This document shows, piece by piece, positions 1 through 14,934 of a stretch of 64,000 bases of DNA (position 1 is its first letter; each line of letters begins with the position of its first letter). The position numbers were made by a program, and so were the translations under genes. The notes below the pieces were generated by a model that saw nothing but the letters and a program-made list of their open reading frames with translations, did not search any database and was not told where the DNA came from. The stretch is from assembly GCA_933228675.1 (NCBI GenBank), contig OW121743.1:12738871-12802870 (forward strand), in the 5' to 3' direction. The stretch is from Stomorhina lunata (taxonomy: Eukaryota; Arthropoda; Insecta; Diptera; Rhiniidae).

Positions 1-100
1 TTGAACGATTTAAGTACGTCCATTCCGAAAAGATCCATTTCATCAGATTTTCATTAATTTGTTAAAGATCTCCTGAAAAATATTTGATCTCCCGATTTAC

Positions 101-254
101 CTTCCTTAACAATATCCTCTCCATAATCCTTTGGCCAATGCTTCTGATCGCTTAAGGCACAAAACTTCGTTATCAATGTCTGCAATAGCAAGGTCATTAA
201 AGTATTTGCCGGTCCAGCCGATCTGGCGGCACATTCACTGCTTAAAAAATCCAT
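101..254 (-). CDS. GMC oxidoreductase, 5' exon only (gene runs off left edge)
   Basis: This is the first exon of a minus-strand GMC-family flavoprotein gene whose remainder lies left of the window. The 51 complete codons match the N-terminus of the seven complete GMC genes downstream: a Cys near residue 8, a hydrophobic segment (about residues 17-33, with MTLLLQTLIT), then WPKDYGEDIV, aligning with WPxDYAEKAL in the paralogs. The exon ends at a good 5' splice site (AAG|GTAAAT, intron starting at 100) in phase 1. This is upstream of the FAD motif and differs from the phase-0 intron of the other genes, so this gene has an extra or different intron. The ATG is preceded by an AGCATTTAG motif also found upstream of genes B and C. 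Reading past the donor gives only 14 more residues that do not match the family. Family membership is well supported; function and completeness cannot be judged. Confidence 0.72.
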
Positions 255-1249
255 TATCTATTTAACTAAATGCTCCAGATTTCAGGTAATATTTACACCT
301 CCATTTAATTTCAATGTTTAAAGTGCGATTTGCTTTTAAGAACTAAAATTAGTTTCGCATATTTCTTGAGTTTATATAGTGCAAATACCGGGCAGAACAA
401 AAAAATTATTATTATTCTGATATTGTTTGGATTTGAGCTGTTTTGCAAATTAATTGTAAGTTAGGGGGACCCTTGTGGGAAAATTTGATGTTTGATAATT
501 CAAGGGATGTTTTCGGGGTCAAGCAAAAGCCTAAAAATAATCATAAATTAAGTTTAGGACTTTGAGTCAAATTCTAAATATTAGTAATTTTGACAGCTGT
601 CAAATCTCTGGTTTCCTATTGAAGATATAACACTCTTTATTTAAAATATAGGGGTTCAAATATTAGATAAAATTATATAAAATATTACCTTTAAATAAAA
701 TCAAAGCCGAGATATGACCTTAAAATTTTATTTCCTTAATTTGAATCTTAGTCATTTCAGTTATTCAACTCCAGAAGAAGTTGTTTGTAACGCACAATTA
801 TCTTAGGCATTTAGTGAAAGAACCAACCCATATCTCGTCTGTTTAAGGCCACCAAAATAGTTCCATAAACCGGTTTTTAACTTTACACTAAAGCAAGTAT
901 TCATATACCTCTCGGTAACTTGGATCAATGTTCCATTACAGATTTTTTTTTCATTATCCGACTTTTAACCCTTCCGCTACCAGTTACAAAGCAAATGTTA
1001 TTTCTTTACAAAAGTTAGGCTAACTCAACGATTTCTTCTGGTATTTTAATTAAAAACTTTGTATCCTCGGCAATATAGCCAAAATCTTTGAAAATGTTAT
1101 AATGCCATAAATAAAAATATTATACTTTCGGAAATCAACGTTTAAGCCTAACCAAAAATACATGTCTCATTTTCTGAGCAAAGTAGCAGTCAGATCCCAA
1201 GGTAAGCCTTCAGAATCAAAAGTAAAAACAAAAATCCAGATACTAATTT
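255..1249. other. AT-rich intergenic DNA, nothing recognised
   Basis: About 1 kb upstream of the partial GMC gene. Apart from the start-site-like motif at 266-276 I see no coding region, RNA gene or clear repeat. Confidence 0.6.
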
Positions 1250-1460
1250 GCTAGGCAAAAAGTGAAGTTGCTAAGATCCAAAAAATTGTCTTGGAACAGT
1301 TAAAGCTTCTGAATATTCATAAGAAGGGTCGGGATGATGATAGTTCCTCTGATTGCTAGGCAAAAGGTGAAGTTGGTAAGATCCAAAAAATTGTCTTGAG
1401 GCAGTTAAAGCTTCTGAATATTCAGGGTCAGGGATAATGATAGTCTCTCTGATCATTCGC
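1250..1460. repeat. 105-bp tandem duplication
   Basis: Two copies, offset by 105 bp, share a GCTAGG start, AGATCCAAAAAATTGTCTTG and a TTAAAGCTTCTGAATATTCA block. The minus strand stays open across both copies, giving repeated YSEAL..RQFFGS peptides, but no start context, family match or splice structure supports a gene. Confidence 0.7.
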
Positions 1461-1754
1461 TAGAAGGGTCACGAATAATGACAGCCTAAATTTTCACACT
1501 TTCTGAGCATGTAATTTAGATGTCATTTAAGTTGGAATCAAAATATTTTCTGAGAGCTCTTTTAAAACTGGACAAGACATACTTAACTCCATCTGATATC
1601 CTTACCATTTATAGCTTCTTCATATATTCGACCTAAAATGGAATATAAATCTCTATTTAAGCTATTCGGAGACTGCTATATAATACGTTTTTGGGTCCTT
1701 TGGCTCATATCTATCTATTACAACTGAATTTAATTTATCTGCATTAATTTGACT

Positions 1755-2155
1755 CTGGGGGGGAAGGGGCGGACTTTTATGGCAGCTCTAACTAAATGTG
1801 AACTAATTTCGCCCATTTTCAAGATATCGAAATTTCGCCCATTTTCAAGATATCGAAAATACTTTTGCTAAATTTTTCCCTCTAGCTATTTTCATTATCT
1901 AAGAGAAAGAGGGACAGAAACCCCCACCTTTTTGGGTATTTTTGTGTTTTCGTAAGGGGGAGGGAGCGGGCTTATATGACAGCTCTAACTAAATGTGAAC
2001 TAATTTCGCCCATTTTCAAGATATCGAAATTTCGCCCATTTTCAAGATATCGAAAATACTTTTGCTAAATTTTTCGCTCTAGTTATTTTCATTATCTAAG
2101 AGAAAAAGGGACAGAAACCCCCACCTTTTTGGTATTTTTGTGTTTTCGTAAGTTT
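1755..2155. repeat. 197-bp tandem duplication
   Basis: Two adjacent copies, offset by 197 bp at the CAGCTCTAACTAAATGTGAA block (1,783 and 1,980), each contain an internal double ATTTCGCCCATTTTCAAGATATCG and a GGGACAGAAACCCCCACCTT block. Together with the following sequence to about 2,570 it resembles the dispersed family seen at 3.84-5.39 kb (phrases such as TATGGTCAAATGTGAACCGATTT). Confidence 0.7.
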
Positions 2156-2614
2156 TTTGTTTGGGAGCTATGGTCAAAAGGCGAGCGATTGTGACAATGA
2201 AATTTTGGACACGGGTTGGCATTGACATGAGACTTCCTTGTGCTAAATTTAGTTATTACAGTTTATCATTTATTGGCATTTAAGTGTATTTTAGGTGGAA
2301 TTCAGGCTGTTTCAGTAAGTGTTTTGTTTGGGAGATATGGTTAAATGTGAACCGATTTCAATGAAATTTTATATGCTGCCTAGTGCTTGTGTAGAACTTC
2401 TCTGTACTAAATTTTATCATTATACCTATTATAGTTTCTCATTTATTAGCAAATAAGCGGGCAAGGTTATACGGAAGATATGGTAAAATGTGAACCGTTT
2501 TAGTCCAATTTCAGTACCAAAATGTTCCAAGAAATGAAGAATATCTTTGCTAAGCTTCAGAGACCTAGCTCTTTTTGTTAAGGCTCTACCGTGCCTTTAA
2601 TAGACAGATTAATG

Positions 2615-2618
2615 GACT

Positions 2619-2662
<44 letters not shown>

Positions 2663-2663
2663 T

Positions 2664-2729
<66 letters not shown>

Positions 2730-2786
2730 TGACAGACAGACAGACTGACAGACTGACAGACTGACAGACTGACAGACTGACAGACT

Positions 2787-2845
<59 letters not shown>

Positions 2846-2858
2846 GGACAGACAGACA
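2615..2858. repeat. (GACA)n microsatellite
   Basis: About 240 bp of GACA tetranucleotides. The middle (about 2,728-2,792) is interrupted by GACAGACT octamers. Open frames through it (Ser-Val-Cys-Leu repeats) are microsatellite artefacts. Confidence 0.95.
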
Positions 2859-3839
2859 TCGCTCAATCGTCTTAGAATTTCATAAGGATTCACAACATAC
2901 ATACATCCCTTTTGTCCTAGAATGACAATCTCAATATACCCCCCCATTCTTTTTGATGGTACACAGGAAAGGGCAAATGGGCCTATTGGTAACAGGATTA
3001 ACCATTTGATTAACCAAAGTATCAGCTAAATAAACCTATGTTTTAGTTGTAAATCGCTTTTTTATTTGTCGGTTGTCCAGTAAATCACAATCCACAATAT
3101 AACCTCTATTTCTAGTTTTATCCAATTTTTTTTATCTACTTCTCAACTCTTCATAAAAACCACTTTTATCAATAAAATTAAAAATTTTGATTTTTTCCCC
3201 AATTTCTCATTTTAGCGTTTTCCTACACCTCCTCATTTTTCCATTTCTCATTAACAAGGAACACCCTAATTTTAGCTTTAAGCGCGATCAACAATACCAA
3301 AACAAACATTTGCTTTGCTTAGCAAAAAAAGCTTTTTTCTATTAAACAACACTCACGAGCGATGCAATAAAAAGCTTTTTCTCTCTAGCACACCCTATGC
3401 GGTGCATTAGTAGGGGACACCATCAGCCAAATCATGACAAAACAATTTGTAAACAATTTTTTCTAAAAATAATTTCAAAAAACAATTTCATTATTCTTTT
3501 GTCGCTGATTTACGAGTATTATATTATTTTAGTGGTTGACTTTAAAAGTTAATTAATAAAACTTAAAGCATTTTCTGCTTGATGTAAGTCATATTAATTA
3601 GTTTAGAGACACTTTAAGATGGGGCTGGACTGTATATTTATTATATATATATGTAAATATGTCAGGAACCAGGCCTTGTTGCTAGGTATATACAAAGGGA
3701 TATATATATGTAGGTAAATATATTTAAAATCCTTAGAAATTCTAAGACGTCCGAATATCTGCCTGTTGTCGGCACGATAGGGCCTGACAGAAAGGAGGTA
3801 GGTCATTGAAATTTAGCAAAAATATTCTTCATTTCTTGG
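2859..3839. other. AT-rich intergenic DNA, nothing recognised
   Basis: Contains an AT/TATATA-rich stretch near 3,640-3,720 and low-complexity DNA. No supported gene or RNA. Confidence 0.55.
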
Positions 3840-5390
3840 ATAATTTTGGTACTGAAATTGGGAGAAATCGGTTTACATTGAACCATAGCTCCCGTATAGC
3901 CTCGCATAGGCCAATAAATGATATATCTGTCATAATTTGTCATTGCTAAGAAATGACAAATTATAACAGATATGATGATCAATCAATTTGGTATATAGAG
4001 GTTTTATGTAAGCACTAGGCAGTATAAAAAATTTTATTGAAATCGGTTCACATTTAACCATAGCTCCCATGCAAAACACTTACGGAAACAGCCAAAATTC
4101 CGCCTAATATATACTTAAAGGGCAATAAATGATAAACTGTTACAGCTATGACCACTAAGTTAAGCACCAGAAAGTTTTATACCAATGCCAGCCAGTCTAT
4201 GAAATTTTGATACCATCGGTCACCGTTTGACCATAGCTCCCATATAAAAAAAAAACGAACTTACAAAAATACCAAAAATGGGGCTTCTGTTTGTGGAAAG
4301 CGCGATAACTCCTTAACGAAAAGAGCTAGAGGCACAAAATTTTACAAAAGTGTTTTTGATATATTAAAAAAGTTGAATATTAAAAATGGTCGAATTCGGT
4401 TTACATTTAGTTAGAGCTTCCATATAACCCCGTCCCGGAAATCACAACTATAATAGCTATAACCTTAACAAAAAGAGCTAGAGGAACAAAATTTTACAAA
4501 AGTATTTTTGATATCTTGAAAAACTTGTGTATTAAAAATGAGTGAAATAGGTTTTCATTAAGTAAGAGCTCCCATATAACCCCGTCCCGGAAATCACAAC
4601 TGTAATAGCTATGAAACACAAGAAAGTTTTATGCCAATGCCAGCCAGTCTGTGAAATTTTGATACAATCGGTCACCATTTGACCATCGGTCACCATTTGA
4701 CCATAGCTCCTAAAAAAAATGACAAAAATACCAAAAATGGGGCTTCTGTTTGTCAAAAGCGCTATAACTCCTTAACGGAAAAAGCTAGAGTGGCAAAATT
4801 TTACAAAATTATTTTCGATATCTTGAAGAAGTTGTGTATTGAAAATGGTCGAAATCGGTTTACATTTAGTTAGAGCTGCCATATAACCCTACCCCGGGAA
4901 TTTCATTTATGCTGATAAATTTAATACAATTTTAATAGCTATGACAACAAAATTTAGAACAGAGAAGTTTTATGCAACTATTGGTCAGTATATCAAATTG
5001 TATAGGAATCGGTCCATTTTTAGTTAGAGCTCCCATATAACCGCACCCCGGGAATCACATTAATTTTGATAAATTGAATACAATTGGAATAGCTATGACG
5101 ACTAAATTTAGAACAGAGAAGTTTTATGCAACTATTGATCAGTATAACAAATTTTATAGGAATCGGTCCATATATGACTATAGCTTTCATATAAAAACCA
5201 CTCCCAGAAACCACTAAAAAGCCACAGACGCCAGTTAAAAGCTATTAAATTATAAGCTATGATAGCTATGGCAACTAAATTTGTCAGTGTATAAAATTTT
5301 GCGACAATCGGTCAACATTTGGCTATAGTTCTTATATATATAACATCTTTTTTCCAATCAAAAAGATTTGGAGTTACATTCAATATATGT
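3840..5390. repeat. degenerate dispersed-repeat block (tandem related units)
   Basis: About ten diverged units of roughly 150-180 bp each carry a phrase like ATCGGTYYACATTTRACCATAGCTCCCAT. Examples lie near 3,870, 4,040, 4,215, 4,390, 4,550, 4,665, 4,850, 5,015, 5,165 and 5,315. The segment at 4,890-5,180 is related in inverse orientation to 63,830-64,000 at the right edge, and the family also appears inside 46.25-47.0 kb. Short open frames here are not supported as genes. Confidence 0.75.
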
Positions 5391-5530
5391 GACCCGGTCT
5401 ATGAAAAAAAACGTTGGCTTATGACTCTAAAACCAAATTTTCGAAAAATTAGCTAATTTTTAGAAATTTTTAGTCATTCGTCTAGCATACCAGAGGTCCC
5501 AAGTTCGATCCCCGGACAGACTCACTTGAA
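5389..5530. repeat. MITE relic followed by a tRNA-like relic
   Basis: Starts with TGTGACCCGGTCTATGAA, the terminal repeat of the complete short element at 29,904-30,047, but here the second end is missing. The following 5,479-5,525 has a B-box-like AGTTCGATCCCCGG and an A-box-like TCTAGCATACC, suggesting a decayed tRNA-derived sequence. No complete cloverleaf was found. Confidence 0.4.
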
Positions 5531-5969
5531 ATAAATGAATTACAAAAAAAAAAATCGGCGGTTTCACCTCATAACTTAGCTAGCCACTGGTTATTGAGAA
5601 TTAGGCTATGTAAAACTTCTCTAACTTATGCACCTGCCATTCGGAACCGGAGTTAAAACCTAGGTCCCTTTCAATGAGTCTAAAAATAGAATCGGATGCA
5701 ACTCAGTAGCTTTATAGTTCAACATTTAGTTCAAACGAATTTAGTCCAAAGATTGTGCCAATAATATCAACTAGCATTAAAATTTTTTTCGAATTTGGTC
5801 CCGATTTTGATATAGCTGCATCCTCCTAGATATGTGAGATATATTTCTAAATTTAACACAATTTGATTGTGGGTATACAAAAATCTGCGTAGCCGAATAT
5901 AATACTCTTACTCGTTAGTATTAGAATTTGAGCCTGAGAGGCCTATGAACTTAAAAACTCATAGTATAG

Positions 5970-6210
5970 AGATTTGATCTGCCCGAAGTCAGCCAGCCGG
6001 AGAGCTTTCCGGACGAAACGGACTTGCTTGAATCATCTGACAAAGAGATTTTGAGTCGGTCGTTGTATATAAAGGTGGGATCTTGAACGAGATTTGATCT
6101 GCCCGAAGTCAGCCAGCCGGAGAGCTTTCCGGACGAAACGGACTTGCTTCAATCATCTGACAACGAGATTTTGAGTCGATCGTTGTACTTAAAGGTGGGA
6201 TCTAGAACGA
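5970..6210 (+). repeat. 120-bp tandem duplication with coding-like frame
   Basis: Two near-identical copies, with GATTTGATCTGCCCGAAGTC at 5,971 and 6,091. They are richer in GC than the surroundings and open in one plus-strand frame that reads FDLPEVSQPESFPDE and then EILSRSLY in both copies. Copy 1 ends in TGA shortly after GlyValGlySer-like codons; copy 2 reads through to about 6,340. I do not recognise the peptide. It may be an exon or transposon remnant duplicated in tandem. Confidence 0.5.
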
Positions 6211-7060
6211 TATTCCCATCAGGTATAGGGTATCAGATGTGGGGTATAATTAAACATCAGAAATATAATCTTTCAATATATTTATTTCAAAAAGATTATA
6301 AGTTGATTTTACCTGAGCGTTTTCTAGTTTTGCTGATATGAAATTATACAATTTCTAAAATATTTACTTAAATATTTTGGAAATCTTATCATTTCTTTGA
6401 CCTACTCGAATATTTTACCTATTGGGCAAAGAGTATTTTTTCGAAAATATCATTTAGATAGAGAGTGATCATTTTGAACTAAATGCATAATGTCAGTGTT
6501 TCACAAACTTTTTCTAAATAATACAAAGCCAAAAGAAATCAATTTATTTCAAATCTTTTTTAGAAATCCTCTTCTAATTCTCTGATACTTTTAAGAAAAT
6601 TTGTTAGTCTTCATTTCGTTTTATTGTGGATCATATACAAAATTCAATTAAGGGGTTAATGAACTTTGAAATTTATAAACATGAACATTAGATGGGCTCA
6701 CAAAAAAGAAAAAATTTTGAATTTTATTTAATTTGAAGACAGAAAAGTCTTGGATATTAAAAAAGGTCTAAATTTTTTAACCATAAGTAATACCAAAAAG
6801 TAATAATGACACTTTAGTTAAATTTTATTAGAATTGACGGCAAACAAAAATTTCAAATAAGCATGAGCACGTGTGTGTGCCTTAGCTTTCTCTCATTGGA
6901 TAATCGTCTCCATTAGTTATTTCCGAATTAGAGTATAAATGGTATACTCCCTTTTTATGGAGTTTTCAAAACGACCATATGACAAATAAATGTATGGAAG
7001 TGCAACATGTTTTTATATTATAATGTGACCTAAGTAGTGACCTTTTGTAACCCATTTAGG
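6211..7060. other. intergenic; part of a MITE end family at 6,870-7,020
   Basis: Mostly AT-rich DNA. The segment 6,866-7,010 (GTGTGTGCCTTAGCTTTC onward to ATGTATGGAAGTGCAACAT) matches the ends of the inverted-repeat elements near 23.3-23.45 and 29.44-29.6 kb, so it is a solo end of that family. Confidence 0.55.
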
Positions 7061-7068
7061 GCTGTTCA

Positions 7069-7352
7069 CATATTACGTTACCCTCTTAGAAGGGAGGGGA
7101 TACGACTTTTGTTACGGTAGAGGAATTTTGTATGCGTATTTCTATTAAAATGTGTTTCACAAGGGGGGGGAGGGGGTTCAAAATCTGCGAAAATAGCGTT
7201 ACGTAATATATGAACAGCCCCTTTCAACTTTTGTAAAGAAAACCGTAGACTTCGGCTTTCTTTACAAAAGTTGAAAGGGGCTGTTCATACATTACGTAAC
7301 GCTATTTTCGCAGATTTTGAACCCCCTCCCCCCTTGTGAAACACATTTTATA
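7069..7352. mobile_element. MITE with a near-perfect 96-bp inverted repeat (hairpin)
   Basis: The first part (7,069-7,221) has inverted ends, GGGCTGTTCACATATTACGT at the left and the matching ACGTAATATATGAACAGCCC at the right. Its right half is then repeated in inverse orientation: arms 7,146-7,241 and 7,257-7,352 are almost exact reverse complements with a 15-base spacer. The arms include a G8AG5 / C5TC7 tract and TACGTAA. It looks like a head-to-head duplication of a small non-autonomous DNA transposon. No coding capacity. Confidence 0.85.
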
Positions 7353-8550
7353 TTCAGAAGTACATCATCTTTTTATTATAAAGTCTTTGCTTATAGTGAG
7401 CTGGCCTAATGTTTTTCTAAATAGGGTAACATTTGTATTATTTAATAGTCAGAGTTATTTAGAAAAACATAAATTAAAAGAAGACAAATGGAAAATGGTA
7501 CTTTTGTACAAAATTTATGGTTTTATTTTTCAAATCTTTTGTCTAAAGTAAAAAAGGTTCCAAAGTATTTCAGTTAAAGTCAGGTACCTGCTGCTGCTCA
7601 ACAAAAAAATTATTAATTATATATATCTAATTTTAGTCTTAATGTTGCAAGTGTGCACAGTGGCTGGAAACATAAAATATTTTCGAAAAATAAAATTCAA
7701 AATTAAAAAAAAAATTCTGAAAATTGGGATTTTCGGAGAGGCTATCCTAGTTTTATACATCAATGAAAGGAAAAACATGACTTCATTGGTACCCTATTAT
7801 TTTTTAATAATATTCAAAATATTTTTGAACATTTCTAAGAAAAAACTTCAAAAAATGTAAAAAGTGTATTTTTTACAAAATCATTTTTGAAATTTGACTT
7901 TAATTTTCTTAAAAACTGTAATAGGTACATAAATAATTTTTTGCAGTTATAAAGTTCATTTTATTGTTCGTGTAAAACAATTTAAAAAATTTCAAAAAAG
8001 TTAGCCCAATTGACCATTTTTAGCAATTAAAATTTTGATATATAGAAATTTGTCTTGTTTTAGAAAATCCTATTTTCTGGACTCGTTTGCAAATTTGGGC
8101 AAGCTTTTATTTTAGAAACCTAAAGAGAATATATGGGACTATATAACCACATTTCAGAATCTAGCAAAACCGGTTTGGCTTTTTTGTTAAAACTTCAAAA
8201 ACACAAAAATTTTCTTTAAAATTAGAGAAATTTTATTCAATGCTGTACGTTAAGGGAATGATACACTGACTTAAAATTTGGTCCTTTTTGGTCTTTCCAC
8301 CTATGTTGGTGAAGGGTATGAAACTGTATTGTCTACTTAAGAAACCTAACATCAAAATTAATGTTAATATATAAAAATGAATGCCACTTTTTGTTGTAAC
8401 TTTATAACTCAATAACGGACTCACCTATCCAAACCAAATATTCAGGCTTTGTTTTGACTATTTAGTAGATGGTTTATATGAAGTTTACTCAAAATCGGTT
8501 ATGGGGTTCTTTATTTATCACATTTTTTGTAACAAATAAATTAGTATTTT
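7353..8550. other. AT-rich intergenic DNA, nothing recognised
   Basis: Only short, compositionally biased open frames (Lys/Ile/Phe rich). No gene, RNA or clear repeat was supported. Confidence 0.55.
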
Positions 8551-8554
8551 TTAG

Positions 8555-8775
8555 AATCCATGGAAATTTTTTTTTAGAATTCATGGAAATTTTTTTAGAA
8601 TCCATGGAAATTTTTTTTAGAATTCATGGAATTTTTTTTTTTAAATCCATGGAAATTTTTTTTAGAATCCATGGAAATTTTTTTTAGAATCCATGGAATT
8701 TTTTTTTTTACAATCCATGGAAATTTTTTTTAAAATCCATGGAAATTTTTTTTTTAGAATCCATGGAAATTTTTT
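8555..8775. repeat. minisatellite of about 20-24 bp (AATCCATGGAAATTTTTTTT)
   Basis: About ten copies of AATCCATGGAAATTTTTTTT with variable T runs and occasional AATTCATGG variants. Each unit carries an NcoI-like CCATGG, which produces many fortuitous Met codons and a spurious open frame. Confidence 0.9.
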
Positions 8776-9714
8776 ATATTTACATATTGTATAATATAGT
8801 TTCCATATATTGTATAAACTCTATAAATTATCTTCATTCTACAAAAATAGTGCATTTGATCATGCCATGGTCTTTAACGGAGGTTTTTAAATTAGTTGGA
8901 TTAATTTCCGATAGATGGCGTGATTGAAAATGAATTGAATCGTAAACTATACTTTTGATTATGTAATGATAGGACAAGATCAATAAAATAATTAAAAATT
9001 AATGGGGTATTTGTGTAGTTTAGTTTATAGTTGATGGCTCAGCAATGGGCGTTTGGTATAGTTAGTTAAATCTAAAAATGTTTATAATTTTTTATATTCT
9101 ATGGAATTCCCTAAAATTTAGTTAAAACGCATTTTCTACAAAAAAAATTGTATGTCTTTGGCTTCACAGTGGGATCTTTTGGGATTTGTTATTCAATTGA
9201 AAATAAACTTATACAAAAGAGAAAAATAAATAAATGAATGTCTAAAAAACCTGTTTCTTTGTATACGGACCCATAGTGCGGTAATTTATATATACAATTT
9301 TTTTAGAATTTTAAATTTTATTATCATATTTTTTTTTTTTATTAAGTCGATATTTTAGTATTCAAAGCTTAACATAATAGACGAAATTAATTATAAAATC
9401 ATATGCAATTATTGCAAATTTAGAAATGAAAACAATTTTTGTGAATTTGAAAAAATTAACATTAAATTTTTTACCTATTTCATTTTTCTTTAAAAAATCT
9501 TCCAAATCAGTTTTTAGTTTATATCAAATTATATTTTGTTTACTAGTTTTTAAATAATCTATTCAAAATATTTTTAAAAATAAATTTAAATTTCTCTATT
9601 ATTATCCGATAAGATAAGAACTGCAAAACTTTAGTGCTATCACAAAAAAAAACCATTAAAAAAATTTCCTATACAAAATTTAAACTTAAAACAGAAACAT
9701 AAAAAATCATAAAA
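8776..9714. other. 3' flank of GMC gene A, nothing else recognised
   Basis: AT-rich DNA downstream of gene A on the minus strand. No additional gene was seen. Confidence 0.5.
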
Positions 9715-12170
<2,456 letters not shown>

Positions 12171-12174
12171 TATA

Positions 12175-13990
12175 GTATGTAGTTGTCCTAGTTAGTTTAT
12201 TATATCTTGAAAATGACCGGTCCAATTTTGTTTATATTACACTAATATATTAAAAACAAAATTGCCCTTAAGGTGTTCTAAAGCAATTTTTCGTCGGATC
12301 AACCGTTATAGAGTTATATACATTACAAAATCAAAAATTTTTTTTTCCAAAATCAAAAAATTTTTTTTTTTTACAAATTCATCTAAAATTCGCAAAAACT
12401 TCAAATCATTACTCCACAATCGTAAAACCCTGAATATTACAAATAAGAACAAATAAAAGCGAAATTAAAAATCAAAAATTATATATAGTTTTTTTTTTTC
12501 TAAAATTTGGAATTTTTAAAGCAGTTGTTCCTATTAATTTATCATATCTTGAAAATGGCCAGTCCAATTTTGTTTATATTACACTAATATATTAAAAACA
12601 GAATTACCCTTAAGACGTTCTAAAACAATTTCTTCGTCGGATCAACCGTTATAGAGTTATATACCTTACAAAATCAAAAATATTTTTTGTCCAAAATCAA
12701 AAATTTATTTTTTTACAAATTCATCTAAAATTCGCAAAAACTTCAAATCATTACTCCACAATCGTAAAACCCTGAATATTCCAAATAAGAACAAATAAAA
12801 GCGAAATTAAAAATCAAAAATTATATATAGTTTTTTTTTCTAAAATTTGGAATTTTTAAAGTAGTTGTCCTAGTTAGTTTATCATATCTTGCAAATGGCC
12901 AGTCCAACTTTGTTTATATTACACTAATATATTAAAAACAAAATTGCCCTTAAGGCGCTCTAAAACAAATTCTTCGTCGGATCAACCGTTTTTGAGTTAT
13001 ATACATTACAATTTCAAAAAATATTTTTTTTTTTTCCAAAATCAAAAAATTTTATTTTTTTCCAAAATCAAAAAAATTTATTTTTTTACAAATTCATCAA
13101 AAATTCTCAAAAACTTAAAATTCTTACCCCACAATCGTAAAACTCATAAATATTCTGAAAAAATACAAGCGAAATTTTAAATTGAAAAATATTTCTTTTT
13201 TTTTAATTTGGATTTTTCGTAGTAGTTGTAATAGTTAGTTTACCATATCTCGAAAACGACTTGTCCAATTTTATTAAAAATACACTAATAGATTAAGAAC
13301 ACAATAGCCCTTAAGTCGTGCTAACACAAGTTTTTTGGCTCATCAACCGTTTTGGAGTTATACACATTACAATGTCAAAAAAAATGTTTGTCCCAAACCA
13401 AAAAATTTTTTTTTACAAAATCAAAAAAAAAAATGTTTTTTTAAAATTCATAAAAAATCGAAAATAATAAAAAAGAACATCGTTACTAGACAATCATAAA
13501 ACTATGAATATTTCAAATAAAATAAGCCTCATATTATGCAAATCCGATGACTAATAGTCATTTTAAAAAGAATAATGAGAAAATACCCAAATTTTGTAAA
13601 TCAAGTAGTTGTCCTAAATAGTTTGTCATATCTTGAAAACGAATTGTTCAATTTTATTTATATTCGGCTAATATATTTAGAACAGAATTGCCTTTAAGTC
13701 ATTCTGACACATGTTTTTCTTCTGATGAACGGTTTAGGAGTTATATAAATTAGAATATCTGAAAACAATTTTTTGTCCCAAAAAAAAAAAAAAATTTTTG
13801 TTCAAAATCAAAAAATTTAAATTTTTTAAAAATTCATAGAAAATTGAAAGTAAAAAAAAACTGAACATTGTTACTAGACGATCGGAAAACTATGAATGTT
13901 CTAAGTAAAATAAGTTTTATACCATGAAAATCGGTCGAATACTCTATAAAGAACAATAAGAAAAAACTTAATTTTAGAAAAAAATTGTTA
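12175..13990. repeat. tandem repeat family of about 340-380 bp, five copies
   Basis: Five diverged copies start near 12,182, 12,520, 12,863, 13,223 and 13,603. Each has AGTTGTCCTAGTTAGTTTAT, a TATCTTGAAAA block, TTACACTAATATATTAAAAA, GATCAACCGTT followed by GAGTTATATA, and a poly-A/T tract. Later copies are more diverged. The same family recurs at 41.1-43.0 kb. Short open frames starting ATGCCCCTTA.. or similar are repeat artefacts. Confidence 0.85.
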
Positions 13991-14930
13991 TATAAATCCA
14001 ATTATTCTCAAAAAGTTTAGTAAAGGCTATGATTTTCAAGATAATGTCAAGAATCTTAGCATATCATATGTCTTGCTACAAGGACTAAAGTCTTTTGAAA
14101 TTAAACAAAATCATTAAAAATTTTGAGATATCACCCAAAAAGTTTTCTTCCTGGAATATAGTTTTATGGTCTTCGAATATACAAATTTGTTTTAAATTTT
14201 ATGAAATTAGACAAAGATACTTTATTTTAACGGTGGACCATTTCTCTGGAATTTGATCAAAATTGGTTCATTATTTTGGATACCTGCCATAGGACTCACT
14301 TCCCGGAATTGAGATTTTGGCCAACAAAGTTTAGTAAATTTTCAGGAAATTAAGAAAAAATATTGCTTATATTAATAAAAATCATTGTTCCAAATTTCCT
14401 TGAAAATGCTCCATAATAGAGCAAAGAATGAAAATTTTTGAAAAAAAAAAAAATTCAAAAAGAAACAATTTTAAACAAAATTTAAATTTCGACCTAATTC
14501 GATCCTAATTTTGATCCTAGCAAAAAAAAATATAGTGGCGGTCACTTGTGATGCATAAAGTTCAATTTTGTTAAGTACAATTAGTTGACGATTCTTCAAT
14601 TTTGAACTGCTGGGTATCTTTACTACAAGATAATTTCGTCTGTCTGATAGATTGCGTTTGTGTGTGTTTAGAAGACCGGTAGTCTTACTATAAAGAGCTA
14701 TAATAGTTTTAGCTGAGTCAGAATGATCATTTGATTATAGCCAATACAAAGATAAAATTATGGTTTAGTTTTTTTTTACTATAAAGAGTATTTTTCTCTT
14801 TTTTATTTCTTAAAAAATAGAATCAAAGAAATAAAACTTTCTCAGTTTTTTTTTAGTTAAACATTAGATAGGGATGTGATCCATTATGGTTCTTCGGGAT
14901 TTTTGAAAAGTACCAAAACAATCACAAAAT
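13991..14930. other. AT-rich intergenic DNA, nothing recognised
   Basis: Between two satellite blocks. It contains a weak dispersed-repeat phrase (CATAGGACTCACTTCCCGGAATTGAG) seen in related form near 46,670. No gene. Confidence 0.45.
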
Positions 14931-14934
14931 AATC

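Noticed and set aside
2578..2947. Long Ser-Val-Cys-Leu-rich open frames
   Set aside because: They are translations of the (GACA)n microsatellite.
8469..8927. Open frames with MEIFF / RIHGNFF repeats
   Set aside because: They follow the CCATGG minisatellite; no other coding evidence.
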